From Polycladomyces subterraneus (GTDB taxonomy: Bacteria; Bacillota; Bacilli; Thermoactinomycetales; JIR-001): DNA of 46,965 nt. Below, piece by piece: positions 25,929 through 34,721 of this stretch (positions are counted from its first letter, which is position 1; every line of letters begins with the position of its first letter). The notes under the pieces are model-generated. The model did not search any database and was not told the origin of the DNA. It saw nothing but the letters and a program-made list of their open reading frames with translations. The stretch is taken from assembly GCF_030433435.1 (NCBI RefSeq), contig NZ_JANRHH010000043.1, positions 1 to 46,965 of the forward strand, read 5' to 3'. The position numbers were made by a program, and so were the translations under genes.

Positions 25929-27118
25929 GGTTGCTTCACCTCTGTGACCGGGCTTTCATTAGTCATACCAGGGCGAAGGATGGATACACGGGGGGCGACC
26001 TTCACTTCCACATTCGGGAACACTTCGTCCCACCGATCCTTCACCTTGTGCCATCGATCGGGATATTGACGATGGAACGCTTCTGCAAAACCGAAAACAT
26101 CCGCTTTCATTCCCTTTTGGACCTGATCCAGTGACGCCATGATGACGCGTTGAATATCCCGTTCAATATCCTTTTCCAACTTTTTAGTGACGTTGGGGTT
26201 ATCAATTTCCTGATCGGTTGTGTTCTGGATGACGTTCCCTTCCGTTTTGATCCGGACAGTCATTTTCCATTTGCCCCCTGTGACGGAGGGCACCAGTTTG
26301 GTATCGGCCTCCAATAGTTCAACCGATACTTTCCCCTTGGTTCCTTTGGGTTTGACTGTGACAATGGCCGTTTTGACTTTATTCCTCACCCACATCACGC
26401 CTCTCGTGATTGTGTCGTCAATCCGGCCCACGATTTTGTCTTTTTTCAGTACGGCCACTCCGCTGACTCGCAGACTGGTATCCTGTTTTTCCTCTTCTCC
26501 CGGAACGGCCGGATTCTGTTCAATCCAAGGTAAAATAACTGCATGCGCGTCGCTATTCAGCATCTGCAACACATCTTTCACGGTCATTTCTACACCGACT
26601 TCCGTTTTCGTCAAATTGAGCATCACTTCCCCACTACTTCGTCCGACAGGTGGGGTAGCTTGCAACAGAGCGGAAGCCGGGCTTTTGGCGGCAAACACGT
26701 AGTATTGTTTCCGCGTAGCGTAATAACGGTCAAAAAAATCCAACTGCCCACCGATCCCTTCCCTCAATAACCTTTCACCAAAAATCACGCTCATATTGTG
26801 AGCCCAAAAAATTTTGCGCGGGAGTTTTTCCTGCAATTTCCGAATGGCGTCGGCGACATCGGCTCCTTCCGCGGCAACGACGTACGTCTTGGCACCACCG
26901 CCATCACCTCCGCCTCCCATCATATCGCTACCTCCTCCCGCCGCTTGCGGAATGATCAATTCAACCGCCAACTCCACGTTTCCATTCTCCTTTTTGTCAA
27001 CCACTGTACCCACCACTAACGCCAGATCGTTGACTTCTACCCGGTCCCAACATCCCGAAAGAAGCATAACACACATACCAAGCCACATCATTTTTCGAAT
27101 CGGAAGAAATACATTCAT
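25925..27118 (-). CDS. Spore germinant receptor C subunit (GerAC family lipoprotein)
   Basis: Lipoprotein of 397 residues in the inner spore membrane, part of the nutrient germinant receptor. Signal peptide with lipobox LSGC (Cys23) is followed by the family signature WDRVEVNDLALVVGTVVDKK. Later come KIFWAHNMSVIFGERLLREG and the C-terminal GerC region (TEGNVIQNTTDQE, ..VQKGMKADVFGFAEAFHRQYP..W). A low-complexity insert (AAGGGSDMMGGGGDGGG) interrupts the first domain. ATG 27118 overlaps the GerB stop (ATGA) with GGAGGGG 7 bases away. Family knowledge: A, B and C form a complex opened by nutrients. Confidence 0.92.
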   Translation of the reverse strand: MNVFLPIRKMMWLGMCVMLLSGCWDRVEVNDLALVVGTVVDKKENGNVELAVELIIPQAAGGGSDMMGGGGDGGGAKTYVVAAEGADVADAIRKLQEKLPRKIFWAHNMSVIFGERLLREGIGGQLDFFDRYYATRKQYYVFAAKSPASALLQATPPVGRSSGEVMLNLTKTEVGVEMTVKDVLQMLNSDAHAVILPWIEQNPAVPGEEEKQDTSLRVSGVAVLKKDKIVGRIDDTITRGVMWVRNKVKTAIVTVKPKGTKGKVSVELLEADTKLVPSVTGGKWKMTVRIKTEGNVIQNTTDQEIDNPNVTKKLEKDIERDIQRVIMASLDQVQKGMKADVFGFAEAFHRQYPDRWHKVKDRWDEVFPNVEVKVAPRVSILRPGMTNESPVTEVKQP

Positions 27119-28230
27119 CCTTTCCCCTCCGCGACTTGGCGAAGATTTTTCCGCAACAAAGCGATCAACAACAGGACCGTCGGAATCAGGACTTGAACCG
27201 TGATCTTGTAAAAGGGGTATGTGGTCGCAATAAAATCAAACATCTCCTGCAGATTGGGCGCCGCCCAAATGGCCATGACTACGATGAGAAATCCGGTGGG
27301 AAGTACCACTGGACGAGGATCGGAGAGATTCAACCACTGAGACAGCCCGATAACCACTGCATAATAAAACACCGTGACTTTGACGAACATTCCCATGACC
27401 CAGATGGCTGTCAGAATTGACTCCACATGTTCGATAAAACCAGCAACACTGATATAACGACCAGCTTCTAACACGGGGAAGATAAAATTCTCCGTCAATT
27501 TTCCAAACACAAGATAAGTTGCCAGACTGACCGCCTCCAGGGTGACGATAACAGCCACCACCGATACCATCCCCCACTTTATTTCGTTTTTTCGATCACT
27601 GACACAAGGCAGTAAAAAAGTCATGAGAAAATATTCACTTAACCAACCTTGCGGAGGGATCGATCCCAACAAGGAAGGCTTTATCCCCTTCTCCATGAAA
27701 GGAAGCAAATGATTTAGATCCATCTCCGGGAGCAACAGGAGAGTGATGATCATCACCAGTAGAACGAGAAACGGCACGAAAATCTGAGCCGCTCTCCCCA
27801 TCACTTCCACACCGCCGCGAACGGCGTAGGCGGACACCAATACCATACTCCCCAACACCACGAACAGCGGCGTTCGGATCAAAAAAACACTGATGATAAA
27901 CGAGCCATACTGTCTGAGCACAATCCCGCTGACATGCAAGTAAAACAACAGGAAGAGCAATCCTAGTATTTTTCCCGGCACTTTCCCGAGAATGCGCTCA
28001 CTGTACTGGAACACAGTACATTCCGGATACAGACGGTTTAATGCCACTGTCACGAACACGGTGAAAAACCCCATCACGGAAGCCCAAATCGGGGAAAGCC
28101 ACATGTCCTGCTGGGCGTATTTGCTTATTACGGCGGGAACGAACAAAATTTCAGTCGCCACGATGGTCTTATACATCATCACACCCATTTGTAAAGCAGA
28201 TATCTTGCCTTTCTCCAACAAACTGTTCAT
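27115..28230 (-). CDS. Spore germinant receptor B subunit (GerAB family permease)
   Basis: Integral membrane protein of 371 residues with about ten helices, GerAB family in the amino acid-polyamine transporter fold. It is the probable ligand-binding subunit. It begins KGKISALQMGVMMYKTIVATEILFVPA, typical for the family, and has long hydrophobic runs throughout, including FVPFLVLLVMIITLLLLPEMDLNHLLPFME. ATG 28230 has CGAGGAGA about 7 bases upstream. Order A-B-C as in gerA. Germinant identity cannot be told from sequence. Confidence 0.93.
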   Translation of the reverse strand: MNSLLEKGKISALQMGVMMYKTIVATEILFVPAVISKYAQQDMWLSPIWASVMGFFTVFVTVALNRLYPECTVFQYSERILGKVPGKILGLLFLLFYLHVSGIVLRQYGSFIISVFLIRTPLFVVLGSMVLVSAYAVRGGVEVMGRAAQIFVPFLVLLVMIITLLLLPEMDLNHLLPFMEKGIKPSLLGSIPPQGWLSEYFLMTFLLPCVSDRKNEIKWGMVSVVAVIVTLEAVSLATYLVFGKLTENFIFPVLEAGRYISVAGFIEHVESILTAIWVMGMFVKVTVFYYAVVIGLSQWLNLSDPRPVVLPTGFLIVVMAIWAAPNLQEMFDFIATTYPFYKITVQVLIPTVLLLIALLRKNLRQVAEGKG

Positions 28231-28284
28231 GGCTCATTCTCCTCGGGGCCAACATTCGACATTCAAATCTGTCGTCTCCAATTC

Positions 28285-29859
28285 TTATTTCTCCCCACCC
28301 TTCGAAGGGTCAGGCTTGAGATTGGGTCCCATACGGTTTGCATTATGCTTTCCCGTGAAATGGGGACGGCGGTCCATTTTCCACCACGGTGCTCGGATAA
28401 TTACATCTTTGAATTCCGCCACTTGGGTGGTGGCGAGCGGTGCGAGATAGGGGACACCAAAGGATCGCAACGTGCACAAGTGAACAACGATGAAAATGAG
28501 ACCGAGAATGATCCCGACAAGCCCCATGCTTCCTGCCAACACCATGATCGGAAAGCGTAGCAATCGAAAGGCGATTCCGGTGGTGTAGCGCGGGGTCGCA
28601 AAAGAGGCGATTCCCGTGATGGCCACCACCATCACCATCGGAGAGGAGACCAAACCGGCCGAAACCGCCGCTTGCCCGATCACCAGCGCCCCGACGATGC
28701 TGACAGCTGCTCCCACCTGTTTGGGCAATCGGATACCCGCTTCACGAAGAATTTCAAACATAATCTCCATCAGCAACGCTTCTACCAATGCAGGAAAGGG
28801 CACTCGGTCCCTTGACGACGCGATGGTAACCAGCAACGAAGTGGGGATCAATTCCTGATGATAACTGATCACGGCCACATACAGGGAAGGGAGCAGGAGG
28901 GAAAGACCGACAAACAAATACCGTAACCAACGGATAGCAGTACCGATGATAAAACGTTGGTAATAATCCTCGGGCGATTGCATCAGCGTGGCCAATGTCG
29001 CCGGCACAACGATGGCAAAAGGGGTACCTTCCATCAAAATGGCCACCCTCCCCTCTAGCAAATTGGCAGCCACAATATCAACTCGCTCCGTATTGATCAC
29101 TTGGGGAAAGGGAGAGTAGGGATTGTCTTCGATAAATTCTTCAAGATAACCGCTCTCCAGCACCCCGTCGATATCAATCCGCTGTAACCGGTTGAAGACT
29201 TCCTCCACCAAGGTGGAATCGACGTTCTCTTGGATGTAGGCGACGACCACCTTTGTCCGGGTTTGACGCCCGATACTTATTGCTTTCATCTTCAGCCCTG
29301 GATTCCGGATTCTTCGGCGGATCAAAGACGAATTGACAGTCAGCGTTTCGGTGAACCCTTCTCGTGGCCCCCGGATGATCGTTTCGGCCGTCGGTTCTTC
29401 GACTGCCCGTTTGTCCCATTTTTGCAAACCGAAAAACAACGCCCGCGCTTCCCCGTCGATCAACAATACCGGTTCCCCTGTCGACAGATGTTCGACGCAC
29501 TCGTCGCGCGTATGACCCTCACCCATATCGACAACCGGAATGAGCTTGTTTTTCAGGGACGTGAATAGGGAATCCGACCCCGCCTCATGCTCTTGCATCA
29601 GTGGTTCCAAAATATGCTCGTGGATCTCCTCAACGTTGCTCAAACCCACAATATAAATGAGCGCAGCGTTTCTTTTTCCCCCGATGAGAAAAGAACGGAT
29701 GGTCACGTCGAAGCTGTCGGCATAAATGGAGCGGAAGAAGTCCAGATTTTCCTCCAAATCCGTGGAGAGAATGGAACCATCATGACGCAACGCTTCGTGG
29801 TTCGTCTGGCCCTTTTCCGATCGCCTTTTCTTTTTTCGAGTCCACGGACGCACCCTCAT
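28285..29859 (-). CDS. Spore germinant receptor A subunit (GerAA family)
   Basis: 524-residue protein: a hydrophilic N-terminal domain (about 1-290) and a C-terminal membrane domain with about five helices. Family signatures include NLDFFRSIYADSFDVTIRSFLIGG near the start, RGPREGFTETLTVNSSLIRRRIRNPGLKM, and near the membrane part VPFPALVEALLMEIMFEILREAGIRLPKQVGAAVSIVGALVIGQAAV. ATG 29859 is chosen (AAGGGAG upstream); the frame extends 45 codons more without a site. Family knowledge: A subunits oligomerise into a cation channel that starts germination. First gene of the ger operon; the likely sporulation promoter lies just upstream. Confidence 0.93.
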   Translation of the reverse strand: MRVRPWTRKKKRRSEKGQTNHEALRHDGSILSTDLEENLDFFRSIYADSFDVTIRSFLIGGKRNAALIYIVGLSNVEEIHEHILEPLMQEHEAGSDSLFTSLKNKLIPVVDMGEGHTRDECVEHLSTGEPVLLIDGEARALFFGLQKWDKRAVEEPTAETIIRGPREGFTETLTVNSSLIRRRIRNPGLKMKAISIGRQTRTKVVVAYIQENVDSTLVEEVFNRLQRIDIDGVLESGYLEEFIEDNPYSPFPQVINTERVDIVAANLLEGRVAILMEGTPFAIVVPATLATLMQSPEDYYQRFIIGTAIRWLRYLFVGLSLLLPSLYVAVISYHQELIPTSLLVTIASSRDRVPFPALVEALLMEIMFEILREAGIRLPKQVGAAVSIVGALVIGQAAVSAGLVSSPMVMVVAITGIASFATPRYTTGIAFRLLRFPIMVLAGSMGLVGIILGLIFIVVHLCTLRSFGVPYLAPLATTQVAEFKDVIIRAPWWKMDRRPHFTGKHNANRMGPNLKPDPSKGGEK

Positions 29860-29900
29860 CGTTTTTCTCCCTTTCGGTAAATCGTGCCATATTTTATGGT

Positions 29901-29931
29901 TAATATGGCTCACCAAGCAGAAGTTTATCCC
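29901..29931 (-). promoter_or_regulatory. Candidate sigma-G promoter of the ger operon
   Basis: Minus strand GGGATA (29931-29926), 18-base spacer, CATATTA (29907-29901) resembles forespore sigma-G promoters and would start transcription about 35 bases before GerA. A perfect palindrome, GCCATATT (29886-29893) with AATATGGC (29902-29909), overlaps the -10. The 292-base divergent region shows no further clear signal. Confidence 0.4.
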
Positions 29932-30151
29932 CCTCGGGTGTCGTCGAGAGATATCGATTTTGATCCCATTTGGTTCGGTGTTCTCCATTGCCACCCCGTT
30001 ATATTTATGAGTGATATTAGTAATTTTTTTAATTATTTACCTATATTTAGAAGAAATAATGGAGTATATATGACGTTTTCTCTTGAAAAGGGGAGGAATT
30101 TGCAGAAAGTGATAGAATATTGATGTACCCAGAATCAAGGAGGTTCTTCCA

Positions 30152-31333
30152 TTGAAAAGGATTTCGTTTGCCCTCATCACTATTCTACTGACCGTTAGCT
30201 TCGTTTTCGCCGGAACTCCCGGCGTGCATGCACTGTCGCTGTCGTCCGCTCCCACGGATGCACAGACGGACTCTTCCAGTCAAGAGATCATCGTCAAATT
30301 CAAACCGGGGATCTCCCAGGTCACCCAATCTCTCATACATACCGAAATGGCCACCCGGTTATTGTTTCATAACAATGCGCTCGGTTTTGACGTAGTCAAA
30401 CTGAATGGTCAGTCGATTGAAAAGGTTCTTGATGCCTATCGTAACAATCCACTCGTCGAATATGCAGAGCCCAATATCGTGTTCCACGCGATGATGACCC
30501 CAAATGACACGTATTTCAGCGATCAATGGTCCCTTAAGAAGGTACAAGCCCCTACAGCATGGGATCTCAGTCAGAGCTCGGACAGCGTGAAAATCGCCGT
30601 CATCGATACGGGCGTGGACAGTACCCATCCGGATTTGTCCGGCAAAGTGATCAATGGGCACGATTATGTGGACAATGACGACGATCCGATGGATCTCAAC
30701 GGACATGGCACGCACGTGGCCGGAGTGGCCGCCGCCGTTACCAACAATCAACAGGGAATTGCGGGCATGGCGCCCAAAGCGAAGATTTATGCCGTCCGTG
30801 TGTTGGATGAAAATGGGGAAGGAACGTTGGACAAAGTGGCCAGCGGTATTGTCGAAGCAGCCGATCACGGTGCCAAAGTCATCAATCTGAGCTTGGGTTC
30901 TTCCCAAAGCGCTCAAACCCTGAAGGACGCCATTGATTACGCTTGGAACAAAGGGGCGGTGGTGGTGGCTGCAGCAGGCAATGACGGAACCTCCGCTCCC
31001 ACTTATCCAGCTTACTACAATCAAGTGCTCGCTGTAGCGGCGACAGATAGCAGCGATCACAAGGCTGATTTCTCCAACTATGGCAAATGGGTGGATGTAG
31101 CGGCACCGGGTGTAGATATCACTTCCACCTATGTCGGAGGCGGTTATAAATCCATGTCCGGTACCTCGATGGCCGCACCTCATGTTTCAGGATTGGCTGC
31201 ACTTCTCGCGGCGAAGGGGAAAAACAACACGCAAATTCTCGGCACCATTCAAAGCACAACCGATAGCATTTCAGGCACCGGTTCTGATTGGGAATACGGT
31301 CGAATCAACGCGCTGAGTGCCCTGCAGAAGTGA
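30152..31333 (+). CDS. Secreted subtilisin-like serine protease, thermitase-like
   Basis: 393-residue preproenzyme of peptidase family S8. TTG 30152 follows GGAGG by 8 bases. Signal peptide about 1-28 (ISFALITILLTVSFVFAG..HALS); an I9-type inhibitory propeptide about 44-113 (QEIIVKFKPG..VEYAEPNIV); mature domain from about 117 (NDTYFSDQWSLKKVQAPTAWDL). Active residues: Asp152 in IDTGVD, His185 in HGTHVAG, Asn277 in AAGND and Ser339 in GTSMAAPH. The mature part resembles thermitase of Thermoactinomyces vulgaris in many stretches (AVTNNQQGIAGMAPKA, YAWNKGAVVVAAAGN, YGKWVDVAAPG). Own terminator downstream; divergent from the ger operon. Probably a nutrient-scavenging extracellular protease. Confidence 0.95.
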   Translation: MKRISFALITILLTVSFVFAGTPGVHALSLSSAPTDAQTDSSSQEIIVKFKPGISQVTQSLIHTEMATRLLFHNNALGFDVVKLNGQSIEKVLDAYRNNPLVEYAEPNIVFHAMMTPNDTYFSDQWSLKKVQAPTAWDLSQSSDSVKIAVIDTGVDSTHPDLSGKVINGHDYVDNDDDPMDLNGHGTHVAGVAAAVTNNQQGIAGMAPKAKIYAVRVLDENGEGTLDKVASGIVEAADHGAKVINLSLGSSQSAQTLKDAIDYAWNKGAVVVAAAGNDGTSAPTYPAYYNQVLAVAATDSSDHKADFSNYGKWVDVAAPGVDITSTYVGGGYKSMSGTSMAAPHVSGLAALLAAKGKNNTQILGTIQSTTDSISGTGSDWEYGRINALSALQK

Positions 31334-31355
31334 CGAACTGATGCAGGACAAGACA

Positions 31356-31386
31356 AAGGGAACGCAGACATGCGTTCCCTTTTTTC
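31356..31386 (+). terminator. Terminator after protease gene
   Basis: AAGGGAACGC/GCGTTCCCTT perfect 10-bp stem with T run to 31386. Confidence 0.92.
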
Positions 31387-31560
31387 AAACCATCTATGAT
31401 GGCTTCGTCCAAGACTGGGGGATTTCTTTTAACGTACGGTATTCGCGATGATCCAACCCTGGAAGGCCGGTTTTCCCACTCTATGTGTATAAAAGCGGGC
31501 CGAGATCACAAAGATTAACGTTGTGAGTGAGATAGCCGGTGAACGCTCCGCTCTATAGGG

Positions 31561-31779
31561 TCTGTTTGGTAAATCCGTGAGGGAGCTAATGCTTTCCAGG
31601 TGTGCGAAGACCTAAGCCCGGCCGAGTGAAGACCCGGAAAGCGCAGGAATGAAATTGCGAGCAACTTTTCCTTTAAGCGAAGCAATACTTTGCCCGCGTC
31701 CTGCGCTCCAGTCGGAGCGGCCATAACCTGCTTCCTTGCGGGAGCGAACCGGGCAAGCAATTGGAAAGTATTCACCAGA
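31561..31779 (+). repeat. Dispersed structured intergenic repeat, copy B
   Basis: Same family as 10437-10690. Nested pairings: TCTG..GGTAAAT (31561-31574) with ATTCACCAGA (31770-31779), CTTTCCA (31592-31598) with TGGAAAG (31762-31768), GCCCGG (31616-31621) with CCGGGC (31749-31754), and an inner GCGCAGGA/TCCTGCGC arm. The minus-strand frame through it (31515-31775) is judged an artefact of the repeat. The gap 31387-31560 before it shows only a short TCACAA/TTGTGA inverted repeat near 31506-31526. Confidence 0.8.
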
Positions 31780-31799
31780 CACGTTCTAATGCCCGACCG

Positions 31800-32336
31800 T
31801 CATTCAATCGATGGGTTCTTGCCATCGTCGTCCCCATACCGTGACAATATGCGGCGAATCCAGTCGGCTTTTCCCGACACATAAGCGGCTCGGTCCTCCC
31901 GATATCGTTGAGCCAAACGCCGTTTCAGCGCCGCATATTCGTCTGCCAGATCCGGGTTTAATCGAAGAAAATCACGGAAAAATAGGTGATGACGAAATCC
32001 TTCGCTGTCCTGTTCCATTATGTGAAGATGATGCGTACGCGGCATTCCCTTGCGGAAAAACAACCTCCCCTCCTCACGGTCATGAAACTGGAATACGTAT
32101 CCGCACGAACGAAGTCGTTCTTCATATGCGGAGGGTGGCAGGAGAGTGGACACTCCGGCTAGAATATCAACGATAGGCTTGGCCGATAAACCAGGAACCG
32201 CCGTACTGCCGATATGATGAATGGACAAAACCAATGATCCCAGTGCTTCTGTTAAGATCTCCCTTTCCCGTTCGTACACGTTTGGCCACGCCGGATCATA
32301 AGGTACTACCACGATAGGGTCGGAATGAGGGGGCAA
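31800..32336 (-). CDS. GrpB/UPF0157 family protein
   Basis: 178-residue cytoplasmic protein of the GrpB family (nucleotidyltransferase fold). Signatures: IVVVPYDPAWPNVYEREREIL, SIHHIGSTAVPGLSAKPIVDILAGV and HHLHIME, then a helical C terminus (LADEYAALKRRLAQRYREDRAAYVSGKADWI). TTG 32336 is chosen because AGAGGTGA lies 5 bases before it and because it fits the family's N terminus; the open frame runs 36 codons further without a site. Members are predicted to transfer or bind nucleotides, and their biological role is not established. Its stop is 20 bases from repeat copy B. Confidence 0.85.
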   Translation of the reverse strand: MPPHSDPIVVVPYDPAWPNVYEREREILTEALGSLVLSIHHIGSTAVPGLSAKPIVDILAGVSTLLPPSAYEERLRSCGYVFQFHDREEGRLFFRKGMPRTHHLHIMEQDSEGFRHHLFFRDFLRLNPDLADEYAALKRRLAQRYREDRAAYVSGKADWIRRILSRYGDDDGKNPSIE

Positions 32337-32507
32337 GAATTTCACCTCTTCACGGTCCAATTTCACTGATCTATAATAAATTCTCACAGAAGTTTCAAAC
32401 TTGTACAAGGTCATGGTGGAAAATCGGCGAAGCCAAGGGTACAATAAGGGTACACGAACAAATGATCGCTTCCATTGACACCGGAAAGTTCAAGGGGGTG
32501 GGTAACC

Positions 32508-32720
32508 ATGATGCTCAGCGAAGAGGAAAAGGAAACCGTCATTCAATTCGATGAAGCGGGCACCACGGCGACGGTGTACACTGCCAGCTGGAATGTAGCG
32601 CGTTCATTCAAGCGCGCAGGATACCAACCCGTCAAAAAAACCAAAGGAGCATGGTGGTTTGAAATCCCGGTCGGCGCCTTCACCATTCAAGGTAGCAAAC
32701 AGACCACCACCATCGGTTAA
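32508..32720 (+). CDS. Small hypothetical protein (70 aa)
   Basis: I do not recognise a named family. ATG 32508 follows GGGGGTG by about 8 bases; a second ATG comes next. The protein looks like a small beta-rich domain: VIQFDEAGTTATVYTASWNVARSFKRAGYQPVKKTKGAWWFEIPVGAFTI. No export signal. It ends 1 base before a strong bidirectional terminator shared with the convergent pur operon. Confidence 0.65.
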   Translation: MMLSEEEKETVIQFDEAGTTATVYTASWNVARSFKRAGYQPVKKTKGAWWFEIPVGAFTIQGSKQTTTIG

Positions 32721-32721
32721 G

Positions 32722-32749
32722 AAAAACCCTGGGACCACCCAGGGTTTTT
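32722..32749. terminator. Bidirectional terminator ending the pur operon
   Basis: AAAAACCCTGGG / CCCAGGGTTTTT perfect stem with ACCA loop, serving purD on the minus strand and the 70-residue gene on the plus strand. Confidence 0.93.
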
Positions 32750-32756
32750 GAGATGA

Positions 32757-34028
32757 TTATTCTTCCGCCGCCAGGGCTTTTGCCGCAATGTCCCGTCGAT
32801 AATGCGCACCGTCAAAGTCAATTTGGTTCACCGTTTCATATGCGGCCGCTTGTGCCGCTCTGACGTCTGCACCCAATGCAGTCACAGCCAGCACACGCCC
32901 TCCGGCGGTGACCAATTGATCGTCTTCCTTTTTGGTACCGGCATGAAACACGATACGATCCGGACGGGATTCGGGAAGCGAACGAATCAGAACGCCTTTG
33001 CGATAATCACCCGGATATCCTTCAGACGCCATCACGACGCAGACAGCCGCTTCTTCCTTCCACCGGATCTCGATATCGGCCAGTTTGCCACTAACAGTCG
33101 CCAGCATGATTTCAGCCAAATCACTGTCCAATCGGGGCAAAACCACCTGCGTTTCTGGGTCGCCAAATCGGGCATTGAACTCGATGACTTTCGGCCCCGC
33201 TTCCGTCACCATCAAACCTGCGTACAACACCCCGCGGAACAGCCGCCCTTCCCGTACCATCGCTTGGGCGACAGGTTGCAGGATCTCGGCCACCGCACGA
33301 TCCACCACCACAGATGGTATCTGCGGAACAGGTGAATACGCACCCATCCCGCCCGTATTGGGACCTTGATCGCCGTCAAATACGGGTTTGTGGTCTTGGG
33401 AAATGACCATCGGCCGCACTGTTTCCCCATCGACAAATGCCATCAGGGACATTTCCTGACCAGAGAGGAACTCTTCGATCACCACGCGATTGCCTGCTTC
33501 ACCGAATACTTTTTCGTTCATAACCCGTTCGATGGCCACTTCCGCCTCTTCCACTGTCCGTGCCACGGTGACGCCCTTGCCTGCCGCAAGACCGTCGGCT
33601 TTCACCACAATCGGCGCTCCTTGTTCCCGTACATACTGTTTCGCTTCCTCCGCAGTAGTAAACGTACGGTAATTCCCGGTGGGAATGCCATAGCGCGCCA
33701 TCAAATCCTTGGCAAACGACTTGCTCCCTTCGATTTCAGCCGCTTTTCGATTGGGTCCGAACACGGCCAATCCTTCCGCTTCGAAAGCATCGGTTACGCC
33801 AGCCAACAAAGCCGCTTCAGGACCGACCACGGTCAGATCAATCTCTTGATCCTTCGCAAACGCCAGCAACCGTTCCACATCCGTCACACCGATCGAAACG
33901 CACTCGGCCAGCTCGGCGATCCCGCCGTTGCCGGGCGCGCAGAACACTTTCTTTACTAACGGACTTTGTGCCAATTTCCACACCAATGCGTGCTCCCGGC
34001 CTCCACTGCCAATCACCAGTACGCGCAA
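32757..34028 (-). CDS. purD: Phosphoribosylamine-glycine ligase PurD
   Basis: Step 2 of purine synthesis: phosphoribosylamine + glycine + ATP gives GAR. About 424 residues with an ATP-grasp fold. The start is taken as TTG 34028: AAGGAGG lies 8 bases before it, whereas the ATG two codons upstream has only 2 bases of spacing. The protein then begins RVLVIGSGGREHAL, as usual for PurD. Other signatures are TVVGPEAALLAGV, GAPIVVKADGLAAGKGVTVA and FNARFGDPETQVVLPRL. Last gene of the operon, after a 210-base spacer and a small membrane protein gene, an unusual interruption between purH and purD. Confidence 0.95.
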   Translation of the reverse strand: MRVLVIGSGGREHALVWKLAQSPLVKKVFCAPGNGGIAELAECVSIGVTDVERLLAFAKDQEIDLTVVGPEAALLAGVTDAFEAEGLAVFGPNRKAAEIEGSKSFAKDLMARYGIPTGNYRTFTTAEEAKQYVREQGAPIVVKADGLAAGKGVTVARTVEEAEVAIERVMNEKVFGEAGNRVVIEEFLSGQEMSLMAFVDGETVRPMVISQDHKPVFDGDQGPNTGGMGAYSPVPQIPSVVVDRAVAEILQPVAQAMVREGRLFRGVLYAGLMVTEAGPKVIEFNARFGDPETQVVLPRLDSDLAEIMLATVSGKLADIEIRWKEEAAVCVVMASEGYPGDYRKGVLIRSLPESRPDRIVFHAGTKKEDDQLVTAGGRVLAVTALGADVRAAQAAAYETVNQIDFDGAHYRRDIAAKALAAEE

Positions 34029-34088
34029 AACCATTTCCTCCTTTTTTCCTAACAGCTTGTCCACCTCGTCGCGAAGAGCCGTCTCCCG

Positions 34089-34211
34089 TCACGGCTCCAT
34101 TGACGCATCTATCGCTTCGGGCTCACCATTCACGACAATGTCCTGCAACCACCCGGTGGGGAGACGGCTATCGTTCCACATCGCGTTACGAAACATGGCC
34201 GTCTTTTCCAT
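34089..34211 (-). CDS. Candidate 40-residue ORF upstream of purD
   Basis: The 210-base spacer 34029-34238 contains an open frame from ATG 34211 (a TTG at 34232 is also possible) reading MEKTAMFRNAMWNDSRLPTGWLQDIVVNGEPEAIDASMEP. No good ribosome binding site precedes the ATG, and GGTGAG directly abuts the TTG. Two hairpins, GGTGAG/CTCACC and GAGCCGT/ACGGCTC, flank the frame, so it may instead be a structured leader of purD. Weak call. Confidence 0.25.
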   Translation of the reverse strand: MEKTAMFRNAMWNDSRLPTGWLQDIVVNGEPEAIDASMEP

Positions 34212-34238
34212 TGGAACGGTGAGAAGACGCAACTCACC

Positions 34239-34520
34239 CTATGTGGGCCAAATCCAGCTCAGACCAAACAGCCAGACCGATACCAATAAAAACGTGAGCG
34301 TCCAATCATGCCTGGACATCCGCCCGACCTGTCCCGCAGATATATACGACATGCGAAGCGACAACACACCGCTGGTGATGACGGCGAGGACGAAAAAGAG
34401 TCCACCCATCACTCGCATGCCGCCCTGCCAACCGTGCTGACCATAGATCAGTGGCAGGATCAATCCGAGTAGCAGCAATGAAAACAGGGTCAGAACGAAA
34501 GACCAACGGAGACTGCGCAC
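34239..34520 (-). CDS. Small membrane protein inserted between purH and purD
   Basis: 93-residue protein with about three hydrophobic helices: WSFVLTLFSLLLLGLILPLIYG, MRVMGGLFFVLAVITSGVLSL and WTLTFLLVSVWLFGLSWIW. GTG 34520 lies 7 bases after AGGAGG. I do not recognise a family. It has the same orientation as the pur genes and lies in the operon after repeat copy C, whose terminator-like hairpin may limit its expression. No link to purine synthesis is visible in the sequence. Confidence 0.6.
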   Translation of the reverse strand: MRSLRWSFVLTLFSLLLLGLILPLIYGQHGWQGGMRVMGGLFFVLAVITSGVLSLRMSYISAGQVGRMSRHDWTLTFLLVSVWLFGLSWIWPT

Positions 34521-34593
34521 GGGAATCCCTCCTTCTTCGCTCGATTCCATCATACGCAGCTGCTTCTCCGTTGGTCGCTATTGCGTCTCCTTC

Positions 34594-34719
34594 AAAAAGC
34601 ACACGACTAGGTCAAGTCTGATCCATATCGCGTGCAACACTTCCCTGCTTCCGCTCAATCGGGCTTAGATCGGCGCTCGCCTCGGAAAATCTTGCCCTCT
34701 GATGGAATTACCAGACACG
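34594..34719 (-). repeat. Intergenic repeat copy C, directly after purH, ending in a terminator-like hairpin
   Basis: On the minus strand it starts GCGTGTCTGGTAATTCCAT two bases after the purH stop. It aligns with the 5' part of copies A and B (GCGAGCG, TAAGCCCG.TTGAGCGGAAG). The middle arms are missing. It ends like copy A (GCAC..GATAT.GATCAGA.TT), with GCACGCGA (34635-34628) pairing with TCGTGTGC (34606-34599), followed by TTTTT. It may terminate or attenuate transcription before the small membrane gene and purD. Confidence 0.7.
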
Positions 34720-34721
34720 CT

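Noticed and set aside
31515-31775. 86-codon frame on the minus strand
   Set aside because: It runs through repeat copy B and reflects the repeat's base composition; the other copies do not keep the frame.
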